Assembly: GCA_028285085.1 (NCBI GenBank)
Contig: JANQQI010000077.1
Coordinates: forward strand, 1 to 58,863
From: Saprospiraceae bacterium
Lineage (GTDB): Bacteria > Bacteroidota > Bacteroidia > Chitinophagales > Saprospiraceae
Length of the DNA stretch: 58,863 nt
Direction of reading: 5' to 3'
Made by a program: the position numbers and the translations under genes. Below, piece after piece: positions 51,778 to 58,863 of this stretch (positions within the stretch are counted from its first letter, which is position 1; each line of letters starts with the position of its first letter). The notes under the pieces are model-generated. The model searched no databases. It was not told the origin of the DNA and saw nothing but the letters and a program-made list of their open reading frames with translations.

Positions 51778-51810
51778 AAGCCAAAGTCAGCTCTTTCGCG
51801 ACTTTGGCTT
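51778..51810 (-). terminator. Rho-independent terminator of the discoidin/T9SS gene
   Basis: Perfect 11-bp stem AAGCCAAAGTC / GACTTTGGCTT with an 11-nt loop; on the minus strand it is followed by CTTTTTTTCC. It is 55 bp past the stop codon of the T9SS gene. Confidence 0.85.
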
Positions 51811-51865
51811 TCCGGACTTCTCATATTAGGCAATTCAAAATGTTCCTGCTATTTCAGCCAGGGCA

Positions 51866-52897
51866 TTATTTCAGCACCATTAGCTTTTTGGTCATCGACC
51901 GATTGTCTTCAGTAAGCAAGGTGACGAAATAGACCCCACTGGCTAAGCCGGAGGTTACAAAAGTGAAATTGTTAGTACCAAAAATGATTTGAATGTCTTG
52001 AGATTGAACCAGAGTGCCGTAGGCGGTGCTCAGTTGTATATCCGCCTTAGTATTGAGTTCGCTGTTGAAAACGATGTTTACTTGCTCCCTCGCCGGATTA
52101 GGGAATAACATGAAATCAATCGCCGAATCTTCTTCGGGTTCAACCGTCCTGGTGGTGCCAGTAGTAAAGGAGAAAAAGGTGGCTTCAGATTCATTTTCCC
52201 CACAGAGGGTGAGAATTTCTACCTCGTAAAGTGTATTGGCGGCCAGTTCATCCAGGAAGATGGAGGGATCGTCTACTTCGACTTCTTCGATCTCATCACC
52301 CCAGAGCAAAATCACTAGATAACCATCGGCACTTTCAACTGGTTCCCATTCTAACTCAATGAAATCTTCTTCCATTTCTGCTACAAAAACATCCTCCGGT
52401 GGCGGACAGAATTCTCCGCAGGGCGGATCATCACAAGGCTTGACGACGAAAGATAGATTGAATTTGACTTCGGCTAGGCCAAAGCAGTCACCACCCCAAT
52501 TGGAGGTCGCGGTGATGAGCACGTATCGGGCCGTTTGCCCGGCAAAATCAAAGCCGGGAAATCCACCGTAAACGGGTGTTTCGGGCGCTTGCGGAAATTC
52601 AAAGGCGCCCAACTCTGTCCATTCCACCCCGTCAGTGGAATAATCCACCGTGACGTTTCGGAAGCCATTATTGGACTGTCCGCTGGCGTTGGTATTCCAA
52701 ATGTGGGTTTTGGACAACGTATAGATTTCGCCCAAATCGTATTGAATCCAATGACTCGCATCTCGGTTAGGATTGGGATTGGGGGAAATATCGCAAGAGG
52801 TCCAGGTGTTGTCCCAAATACTCATAGATGGTTCTCCGCATTGCGCGTTCAATTGGAGCGCGAAGCAGCTTAAAAGGGCAAGTATTAAGAATCTCAT
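51866..52897 (-). CDS. Secreted discoidin-like/FN3 protein with T9SS type A sorting domain
   Basis: About 343 residues from ATG at 52897 (MRFLILALLSCFALQLNAQ is the signal peptide); the longer frame to 52987 has no signal. Discoidin (F5/8 type C)-like domain at ~25-165 (SHWIQYDLGEIYTLSKTHIW ... RYVLITATSNWGGDCFGLAE), a fibronectin type III-like domain at ~185-265 (DFIELEWEPVESADGYLVIL), and a T9SS sorting domain over the last ~75 residues (LFPNPAREQVNIVF ... SGVYFVTLLTED). Probably binds extracellular glycans or surfaces. Confidence 0.88.
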   Translation of the reverse strand: MRFLILALLSCFALQLNAQCGEPSMSIWDNTWTSCDISPNPNPNRDASHWIQYDLGEIYTLSKTHIWNTNASGQSNNGFRNVTVDYSTDGVEWTELGAFEFPQAPETPVYGGFPGFDFAGQTARYVLITATSNWGGDCFGLAEVKFNLSFVVKPCDDPPCGEFCPPPEDVFVAEMEEDFIELEWEPVESADGYLVILLWGDEIEEVEVDDPSIFLDELAANTLYEVEILTLCGENESEATFFSFTTGTTRTVEPEEDSAIDFMLFPNPAREQVNIVFNSELNTKADIQLSTAYGTLVQSQDIQIIFGTNNFTFVTSGLASGVYFVTLLTEDNRSMTKKLMVLK

Positions 52898-52999
52898 TTT
52901 TATCGTTTTTATCAGGTGCAAGAGTTTGGAAAAGGTACTCCTGTATTTAGTGAGAAAATGGATGGAAGATGTCGTCGGTTGAAACAAGCGAAGTTCTGA

Positions 53000-54394
53000 T
53001 TAGACTTGCATGAAACCGATAGGTGGACTAGTGCTCGGGCTGTAAAAATTGAGTAGGTTGGGGAAAATGTTTTGCAAATCGGTATTTGAGACCCCAAACC
53101 ATTGTGCCAGTTCAGCAAAGTACTCATCCGTCGAAGTAGTAGGAATTAAGACCCCGTTGCCCACATCCAATGAGCTATCCAGAGCTAGCGTAGGATACTC
53201 TCCGAATATCTGTCCACCGTTTACTGATCCACCCATGACCATCACATTACCACCCCAAGCGTGATCCGTTCCATTACCGTTGGAGGTCAGGGTACGGGCA
53301 AAATCTGAGATCGTAAAAGTGGTGACGTCGTTGGCCAATCCGAGTTCCTCCATCGCTGTGTTGAATTCATTCAGAGCCTGACTTACCACCGCGAGCATGG
53401 CATTTTGGTTATTCAATAATTCATCGTGATGATCCCAACCACCGAAGGTGACAAAGAAGGTCTGTCGGCACACATCCAGAGTATCTTTAGCGGCAATGGT
53501 CTTGGCAATCATGTTCATGCTCTGCGACAAATAACTGGGCGAAAAGGTGGTGTTTAGATTGACCCCACTAATCGCCGAGCTGAATAACTCGTGCGTATCC
53601 TGCGCATTGCTAACCACGTCCGCGTAGGTCTTTTTGAAAATATCGGTGTACTGCTGTTCCATGAGACTACTGACCGCCGAAGTCTTAATCTGATCGATAG
53701 CCGAAGGGCCGTCGTAGCCATTAATGCCGATACTGCCGGTACCGCTTGGTTTAATGGTGTATTCCGCGGTGGTGTTTCCCGATTGAAATACATTTCGGCC
53801 GGAGAGCGAGATGCTCATGGAGATATTTTGATTGTTATTCATGCTCTGCAGAATGTCGGCCATTCGGCCTCCCCAACCGTAGGCCGACCGACTCTGCGGA
53901 ATAGATGTTTGCCATTGCTGAATTTGATCAGCATGAGAAAATAAACCCAAGGGTAAAGTCACTGCACCATTGTTATATTGTGCTAAGGTCGTCGGTTCGA
54001 TCAGCGTACCAATATTAGAAATGAAGGACAAGCGCCCGGCGTTAAAAAGCTGCTGCACCTCCGGCATGGCGGGGTGTACCCCCAGAGGTGGTGCACTGCC
54101 ACCTAGTGGCGTGAGATTCAATAAGGTGTTTTGTGCCAAAGCCTGATTGGAACGCGTAGTCGCATAGTCCGCATAAGCGGAATTCTCAGTTGGCACCAGC
54201 ATATTAAAAGAATCATTACCTCCGGCCAGTAGAATGCAGACGAGGGCTTTATAGTTCCCGGTCGCGGCGTTGGCTTGCTTTGCGGTTCGGGCCGCGGCAG
54301 CATTGGCCATTCCTAGGTTAAAAAGCGTAGAGAAAAAAGTCGTAGTGCCGATCGCTGCGCAGCTTGCGGTGCCCAGAAATTTTCGGCGATTCAT
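53000..54394 (-). CDS. DUF1501 domain protein (Tat-exported)
   Basis: About 464 residues from ATG at 54394. A twin-arginine signal (MNRRKFLGTASCAAIGTTTF) directs folded export. DUF1501 features: VCILLAGGNDSFNMLVP, FGGWDHHDELLNN, and DFARTLTSNGNGTDHAWGGN, which is an alkaline-phosphatase-like fold. It is 50 bp downstream of DUF1800; DUF1800 and DUF1501 genes are nearly always paired in Bacteroidota and Planctomycetota, but their activity is not established. Confidence 0.92.
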   Translation of the reverse strand: MNRRKFLGTASCAAIGTTTFFSTLFNLGMANAAAARTAKQANAATGNYKALVCILLAGGNDSFNMLVPTENSAYADYATTRSNQALAQNTLLNLTPLGGSAPPLGVHPAMPEVQQLFNAGRLSFISNIGTLIEPTTLAQYNNGAVTLPLGLFSHADQIQQWQTSIPQSRSAYGWGGRMADILQSMNNNQNISMSISLSGRNVFQSGNTTAEYTIKPSGTGSIGINGYDGPSAIDQIKTSAVSSLMEQQYTDIFKKTYADVVSNAQDTHELFSSAISGVNLNTTFSPSYLSQSMNMIAKTIAAKDTLDVCRQTFFVTFGGWDHHDELLNNQNAMLAVVSQALNEFNTAMEELGLANDVTTFTISDFARTLTSNGNGTDHAWGGNVMVMGGSVNGGQIFGEYPTLALDSSLDVGNGVLIPTTSTDEYFAELAQWFGVSNTDLQNIFPNLLNFYSPSTSPPIGFMQV

Positions 54395-54444
54395 TTTATG
54401 TTTTTTATTACACATGGTGGTCTTTTTTAGCAGTGAAGTAAGGG

Positions 54445-56217
54445 TTACTTGAGGATAGCGTAATCCGGGGAAATCAAAACCAGATAAATCGCCAAGTCTA
54501 CTCTTTCGGCGGGATCCGTCAAGGAAGTGATGGCATCGATAATGATGGTCTTGGTGTTGTCTGACAATTGCCCCGCCGCGAGCAGGATATTGAGCCGATC
54601 TACTAGCGCGGTGGGATCATTGGCAATAGCGATTTCTGCAGATAAATCAACGATGGCACTAGCCTCTTCTTCCTCGGGGTCGTCTGGATTGGCTTCGAAA
54701 ACCATAGGGGCATCTCTAAATACCCAGTCATCTACTTTATTGATGTAGCCAATGGAGGTCGAAGAATTGTGAATTTGAAAAACGGGAGCAAACAGGTCTT
54801 GACTAGCAATGGGGCCGTTCGGTTGAAATTCCGGCTGATAAAAATTAAAAACGCTGGGCGAAAACAAAGGAATTTGGCCCGTGCTACCGTGCCAACCATT
54901 CATGAAGGAATTGAATGTTAGCTCGATAGGGGCGACATTGAAAGCGGATAGAAAATTAGTATAGCGGATGATAGGTTCTCTTAGTTTGCCACTCGTTGGT
55001 TGGTTGATGGCATTACAATCTCTGGCCTCCGGGTCCAACAAAATGGCTTTCACCACAGCTTGCATATCACCCCGGATGCCCTGACCGTTGTCATTGAAGA
55101 CCTCGGTGATACGTCCAACAAATTCGGGGCTCGGATTGGAGCTGATCAGAAACTGGATCATCGCTTTGCCGATGAACGGACCGATATTAGGATGGTTGTG
55201 TAAATTATCTATCGCATCACTGAAATCTTGCGTCCCACTTTGGCCGGCCGGCACCACTTGTCCATTGAGCAAATACTTGGGCCCCGTTTCGTGGTACTCC
55301 GGATACAACTTCATCGGAATAGTTGCCGCTTCCGATATATTTCCTTCGCTGAATGCACCCCATGCGCCTTCGGGATGTCCGTCGCCAAAGCCCGTAAAGA
55401 CCTTTGCGAATTCCCGGATATCATTATTGTTGTAAGTCGGAATGAAATTATCGTCGCCATCCAATATTCGCGTGCCGTCGGGATTGAGTTCGTAAAGGCC
55501 AATCGAAAATAATTGCATCACCTCTCGGGCGTAGTTTTCGTCGGGGTGAATATTATTGGCGGGATCAGATTTGGGGTTGTTCATATGATTGAGGTACAAG
55601 CCCATCGAAGGGTGTAAGCTCACATCATTTAATAGATTGCGATAATTGCCAAAAGCGTGTTGGCCGAGCACGTCATAATAAGAGGCTGATAATTGACCAA
55701 TATCTTCGAAAAGGTCACTGCCAAAAGCGGAGATGACAAAGATTTGGCTCAAGGCATAATTGATTTTATGGCGCAGGGCGTCAGGATTCCGCATGGATTG
55801 TTCCCACCAGGCCGAGCGGAAAGTATACATGGATGCGGTGATATTGCCTTCGTCATCGAATTCGGGCTCCGTGTTAGCTACGGCGAGCATGTGATCCATC
55901 ATCGATAGTCGGGGCAAGCTAAACTGCTCGTCCAACCAGGCTTCGTACCCCATCGCGGCCGTCATTTGGATCATTTCGTAGTTGTATCCCAGCGTGGCTT
56001 GCGCCAAAAAGCGCGAAGCATCGGCGAGTGCATCGGGATTAGTAACCGGGAAGCCATCAACGGAGGTACTACCGTCGTTGTTTGGATTTTGATCATGACT
56101 AGTGGTGACGGTCACTCCGATATTATGACCAGCGCCGACATAGTCTGTGTAGGTTTGGGCATTAACCAAACAACATACAAAGCAAGAGCATAGGAGGATG
56201 AGAATTTTGTTTTTCAT
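54445..56217 (-). CDS. DUF1800 domain protein
   Basis: About 590 residues from ATG at 56217 (MKNKILILLCSCFVCCLVNA is the signal peptide). DUF1800 hallmark at mid-length: DENYAREVMQLFSIGLYELN. The preceding part contains ASRFLAQATLGYNYEMIQM and the later part NFYQPEFQPNGPIASQDLF. First gene of the unit DUF1800 - DUF1501 - discoidin/T9SS. Proposed to help assemble or export surface material, not proven. Confidence 0.92.
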   Translation of the reverse strand: MKNKILILLCSCFVCCLVNAQTYTDYVGAGHNIGVTVTTSHDQNPNNDGSTSVDGFPVTNPDALADASRFLAQATLGYNYEMIQMTAAMGYEAWLDEQFSLPRLSMMDHMLAVANTEPEFDDEGNITASMYTFRSAWWEQSMRNPDALRHKINYALSQIFVISAFGSDLFEDIGQLSASYYDVLGQHAFGNYRNLLNDVSLHPSMGLYLNHMNNPKSDPANNIHPDENYAREVMQLFSIGLYELNPDGTRILDGDDNFIPTYNNNDIREFAKVFTGFGDGHPEGAWGAFSEGNISEAATIPMKLYPEYHETGPKYLLNGQVVPAGQSGTQDFSDAIDNLHNHPNIGPFIGKAMIQFLISSNPSPEFVGRITEVFNDNGQGIRGDMQAVVKAILLDPEARDCNAINQPTSGKLREPIIRYTNFLSAFNVAPIELTFNSFMNGWHGSTGQIPLFSPSVFNFYQPEFQPNGPIASQDLFAPVFQIHNSSTSIGYINKVDDWVFRDAPMVFEANPDDPEEEEASAIVDLSAEIAIANDPTALVDRLNILLAAGQLSDNTKTIIIDAITSLTDPAERVDLAIYLVLISPDYAILK

Positions 56218-56329
56218 AAGGCTTTTTTTTAGAGTTTGCAGCATACTTCAGACTGGTGTTTTTTAATAGAAAGACTAAGGCCGATTTTACCCTACCGGGT
56301 TTTTGAAAAAAATCTGAAGACATACTTTT

Positions 56330-57487
56330 TTAAAATCGATATTTTATCCCTGCACTAAGGATACCTCGAGTATAAGGCAAAAAGGTGCTGGCGTTTTCGG
56401 CTTCATTGCGCCATCGCTGTCGGTAGTTCGCTTGAACCATGATAGACCAATGGGCATCGAGGGCATAGTCGAAGTTGAAGCTGGCCCGTAAATATTGGTG
56501 TCGGAGTAAAACGCTGGAGGTTTTGCTGGCTGATAAGTGCGTAAATTGACGGAAGATGCCTTCAATCTTCCAGTTGGCTGAGACTTTGCCTTTTTTTAAT
56601 TCCATCTTGATATAAGGCTGCCACTGTTGGTAGCCAAATCTTTGATCCCGGATATCTTGACGATTTTGCCATAGCAATCCGGTTTTCCAACGCAGCGCTT
56701 TGTTGAACGCAAATGAATATTCGACTTTTGCGGTGAGGTATTGCCAGGTGCGATAATTAATGATGAGCTCTGCGAATTCTTCCTCTTCTTCCATGTCTTC
56801 CTCCTCCACATCTTCAAAAATCCATCGCTCATCCACGTACTGCCTGCGGGTGAAGTCAAATTCCAGGGATAAATAGTTGGAAGGCTTCCCTTTTCTTTTG
56901 AAGCGTTGTTTCGTTTCGGCATTGATTTGAAATGCATTATAACGGAGGCTCCGATCTTCATCGGAGAAATAGGCTTTTCGGAAGAAGGTCGCCCGAAGTT
57001 GAGATTTGTTGTATTTAAACGGTCGGAACTTTACCCCAAGATCTGCTTGTCCCCGATTGTAAGATTGTGGTGGGAGAAGCACATTGGTGTCGTCAGGAAT
57101 ACGATTGGTTTGGTATTTTAAGAATCGACCTTTAAAGAAAATCGCCGTCTTCTTATTGATTGAATAAGCATATCCGACCTGGAGTTCCGGACGAAATAAA
57201 CTCGCTGTGGATAACTCAGGAAAATACGCATATCGACCTCTGGCTTTGAAGCTCAACTGATGGGCCTTTATTTCCTTTTTCCAGCCGACTTGCATACCAA
57301 AGTGCTGAAAAAAACCACTCTGTACCGCCGAACTGGTATCTCCTTCTTCAGAAATGAAAACTCTGTTTTCGTTGGCATTAAATATATTGTATTCGTAGCC
57401 ACTACGCGTATCGAATTCGATCTGCCACGGACTTTGGGCCTGCGCAAAAAGCGGCAGGAAGAGTATTAAAATTGGTATTCGTTTCAT
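56330..57487 (-). CDS. Outer-membrane beta-barrel-like protein
   Basis: 385 residues. Signal peptide ending QAQS at ~18. Alternating strands with aromatic girdles across the length (WQIEFDTRSGYEYNIF, LSFKARGRYAYFPEL, YLSLEFDFTRRQYVDERWIF) and the terminal ...AGIKYRF, the Phe-ended beta signal of an outer-membrane barrel. An acidic loop EDVEEEDMEEEEEF lies near residue 228. Likely in one operon with the genes at 57495, 57697 and the window edge, so it may be the outer-membrane part of that system. Confidence 0.7.
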   Translation of the reverse strand: MKRIPILILFLPLFAQAQSPWQIEFDTRSGYEYNIFNANENRVFISEEGDTSSAVQSGFFQHFGMQVGWKKEIKAHQLSFKARGRYAYFPELSTASLFRPELQVGYAYSINKKTAIFFKGRFLKYQTNRIPDDTNVLLPPQSYNRGQADLGVKFRPFKYNKSQLRATFFRKAYFSDEDRSLRYNAFQINAETKQRFKRKGKPSNYLSLEFDFTRRQYVDERWIFEDVEEEDMEEEEEFAELIINYRTWQYLTAKVEYSFAFNKALRWKTGLLWQNRQDIRDQRFGYQQWQPYIKMELKKGKVSANWKIEGIFRQFTHLSASKTSSVLLRHQYLRASFNFDYALDAHWSIMVQANYRQRWRNEAENASTFLPYTRGILSAGIKYRF

Positions 57488-57494
57488 GGGTGAC

Positions 57495-57692
57495 CTATTT
57501 TGCCGGTGTAATAAATAAGGTAATCTCTTGGACCTGTTTCGATTGTGCGAGGGGTATTTCGTCTGCTCCCGGTAATTCGATCACGACTTCCAATTGTTGC
57601 TGTTTCTGCATTTGGTGATTCGCGAAAGGAATACCCACAATGAGCAAAGCGAGGATCGCGAGATAGGGGAATGATGATTGACAATATTTCAT
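57495..57692 (-). CDS. Small single-pass membrane protein
   Basis: 65 residues: TM at ~9-24 (YLAILALLIVGIPFA), then a soluble part (LEVVIELPGADEIPLAQSKQ) ending ITLFITPAK. It is only 4 bp from the ATP-grasp gene and 7 bp from the barrel gene, so it is probably translated with them. The alternative frame 57484-57684 is less protein-like. No family was recognised. Confidence 0.55.
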   Translation of the reverse strand: MKYCQSSFPYLAILALLIVGIPFANHQMQKQQQLEVVIELPGADEIPLAQSKQVQEITLFITPAK

Positions 57693-57696
57693 GAGA

Positions 57697-58572
57697 TTAA
57701 ATTTTTATGTTTTTAAGAATAGGTTTAAGTCCTTTTTGATTAGCTAGCTGGATACCCAGCCCCGGGCGGACATTGATTTCCAAGACCATCGGCCCGGCAT
57801 TTTTATCTAGAACAATGTCGACGCCGAGATACTGGAGCGGAAAAGCCTCGGAGGTTTGCCGAGCAAGCTGTAGAATGGCCGACCATTGCGGAATCTGTTT
57901 ATTTAGAATGGGGCAGTGATTATCGGGATGGACATCGAAATATCGCTCTCCGTCGTAGGCCTTTTGCAGACAACCCTTTTGCATATCGATCCCGATGCCT
58001 AGCCCGCCTTGGTGGAGATTGGCCTTCCCATCCGATTTGTTGGTAGGCATGCGGAGCATGCTCATGACCGGCTGATCGTGCAATAAAATGACTCTGAAAT
58101 CCGGTACACCGATTGGGAAGATCTCTTGGAAAAATGGATGTGGTTCAATACACTGCTCGATTAACACCTGATCACTGGAGCCCAAAGAATACATTCCCAT
58201 GATGATGCGTGCCAAATGGGTGAAAATCTGCTGCTCCGATTTTTTCTTTCCACCACTGACCCAATCGCCATCGTCATCCTTTTTTAAAATCATAATCCCT
58301 CCACCTCCTGATCCATTAGCCGGTTTGATCGCTAGTTTTTGCTGATGATTTACGGTGGCCCAGATCGCGGTGATATCTCCAATGCGCTCGATTACTCCGT
58401 AGGTCTCCGGGCAAGCGATTTGGGCTTTGTGCAATTGTTTTTTACAGAGCACTTTATTGTCCGCAAGAGGAAAATGAATTCTGGGGTTCTTGGGATAGAC
58501 GTAAGCCAGATTACGCTCGTTGATCCCCAGAATTTCATTTTCAATGCGTCGTCTTTTTATGAAATTAAACAT
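57697..58572 (-). CDS. Alpha-L-glutamate ligase-like ATP-grasp protein (RimK-related)
   Basis: About 291 residues from ATG at 58572 (MFNFIKRRRIENEILGINER); the frame extends upstream without support. ATP-grasp features: VLCKKQLHKAQIACPETYGV, the Gly-rich loop KPANGSGGGGIMIL, the phosphate and Mg ligands in PMVLEINVRPGLGIQLANQK. This group occurs with a 7TM protein carrying an inactive transglutaminase domain in many Gram-negatives, and is predicted to add amino acids to a peptide or protein substrate. That partner lies next to it at the window edge. Confidence 0.9.
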   Translation of the reverse strand: MFNFIKRRRIENEILGINERNLAYVYPKNPRIHFPLADNKVLCKKQLHKAQIACPETYGVIERIGDITAIWATVNHQQKLAIKPANGSGGGGIMILKKDDDGDWVSGGKKKSEQQIFTHLARIIMGMYSLGSSDQVLIEQCIEPHPFFQEIFPIGVPDFRVILLHDQPVMSMLRMPTNKSDGKANLHQGGLGIGIDMQKGCLQKAYDGERYFDVHPDNHCPILNKQIPQWSAILQLARQTSEAFPLQYLGVDIVLDKNAGPMVLEINVRPGLGIQLANQKGLKPILKNIKI

Positions 58573-58612
58573 ACCGTTGATTGATTTTTGATGATGAACT
58601 GATAGGGCTGAA

Positions 58613-58863
58613 CTAGCTGGCAAAGGCTGAAAATCTTCGATATTCCAGTACCCGCATACCGATCCATCGGCCGAGCAGGAGCATGAGTCCGAGAATCGAT
58701 AAATAAAATTCCGGGTAGGTCAGGAAAAAGCCCACTAATAAAGTCGATTGAAAAAGAGGGATGCAAAGTAGAGCGATCAAAAAGGTGTTGCCGAGTATTT
58801 TCAATGCTTCGCCGAGATGTTCCTCGACCAGCGTTTTGGCGAATCTTTCAGCGGTGATTGACA
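58613..58863 (-). CDS. C-terminal end of a 7TM inactive-transglutaminase membrane protein (partial)
   Basis: The frame is open through the right window edge. The last ~80 residues read SITAERFAKTLVEEHLGEAL, then KILGNTFLIALLCIPLFQST and LLVGFFLTYPEFYLSILGLM, then LLLGRWIGMRVLEYRRF, which matches the end of proteins annotated as 'inactive transglutaminase fused to 7 transmembrane helices'. It is followed 40 bp later by the ATP-grasp gene, as in Proteobacteria. The gene start lies outside the window. Confidence 0.8.
   Translation of the reverse strand, partial: SITAERFAKTLVEEHLGEALKILGNTFLIALLCIPLFQSTLLVGFFLTYPEFYLSILGLMLLLGRWIGMRVLEYRRFSAFAS

Overview
The window is a chromosomal stretch from a member of the Bacteroidota, most likely a Saprospiria (Lewinella/Haliscomenobacter-like) bacterium. 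The evidence is several secreted proteins ending in type IX secretion (T9SS) type A sorting domains with an 'NP' motif, a DUF1800/DUF1501 gene pair, a TonB C-terminal domain joined to YwqK/MORN-like repeats, many SPII lipoproteins, HxlR and AraC regulators, few Shine-Dalgarno sequences, and AT-rich spacers. Almost every gene lies on the minus strand. No rRNA, tRNA, CRISPR array or complete insertion sequence was seen.

Layout. 1-10.5 kb: envelope and secreted proteins (two-TM protein, TonB-like protein, amidohydrolase, CotH/lamin-tail T9SS protein, DUF3267 zincin, aldo/keto reductase, LRR lipoprotein, Ycf48-like T9SS protein). 11-14.2 kb, plus strand: TlpA thioredoxin, S41 peptidase, and a small jacalin-type lectin with a long leader and its own terminator. 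14.4-18.2 kb: gluzincin lipoprotein and an EthD/AraC/SnoaL/SDR module. 18.3-21.1 kb: an AT-rich cluster of two TIR proteins, a six-TM protein and an orphan protein, the best candidate for an undescribed immune system. 21.9-33.6 kb: mixed housekeeping and accessory genes (M1-like peptidase, RsgA, GNAT, lipoproteins, methyltransferases, HxlR regulator with partner, DUF4345). 33.7-42 kb: orphan protein, hydrolase, SUKH-like protein, S9 peptidase, membrane protein, ADP-ribosylglycohydrolase. 42-47.4 kb: bestrophin, SDR/AraC pair, T9SS protein, helical-repeat protein. 47.8-48.9 kb: two plus-strand orphan genes. 48.9-51.6 kb: ECF sigma, anti-sigma-like and DUF4097-like overlapping operon. 51.8-56.2 kb: DUF1800, DUF1501 and discoidin/FN3/T9SS genes. 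56.3-58.9 kb: beta-barrel, small membrane protein, ATP-grasp ligase and the end of a 7TM inactive-transglutaminase protein.

Main points of interest. (1) In the TIR cluster the first TIR gene ends at a run of ten A residues. The following six-TM frame has no ATG start but is joined to the TIR frame by a -1 shift (or one extra A) in that run, so the likely product is a ~365-residue TIR-TM fusion. A TIR-EAD11 protein and an orphan protein follow. (2) Spacers carry several families of short palindromic repeats. Two families show compensatory base changes between copies, and one element with terminal inverted repeats supplies the stop codon of the neighbouring peptidase gene. (3) Spacers also contain decayed gene remnants, some with in-frame stops, and a stretch resembling a group II intron domain. 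(4) The HxlR gene and its divergent neighbour are separated by two matching 21-bp palindromes 31 bp apart.
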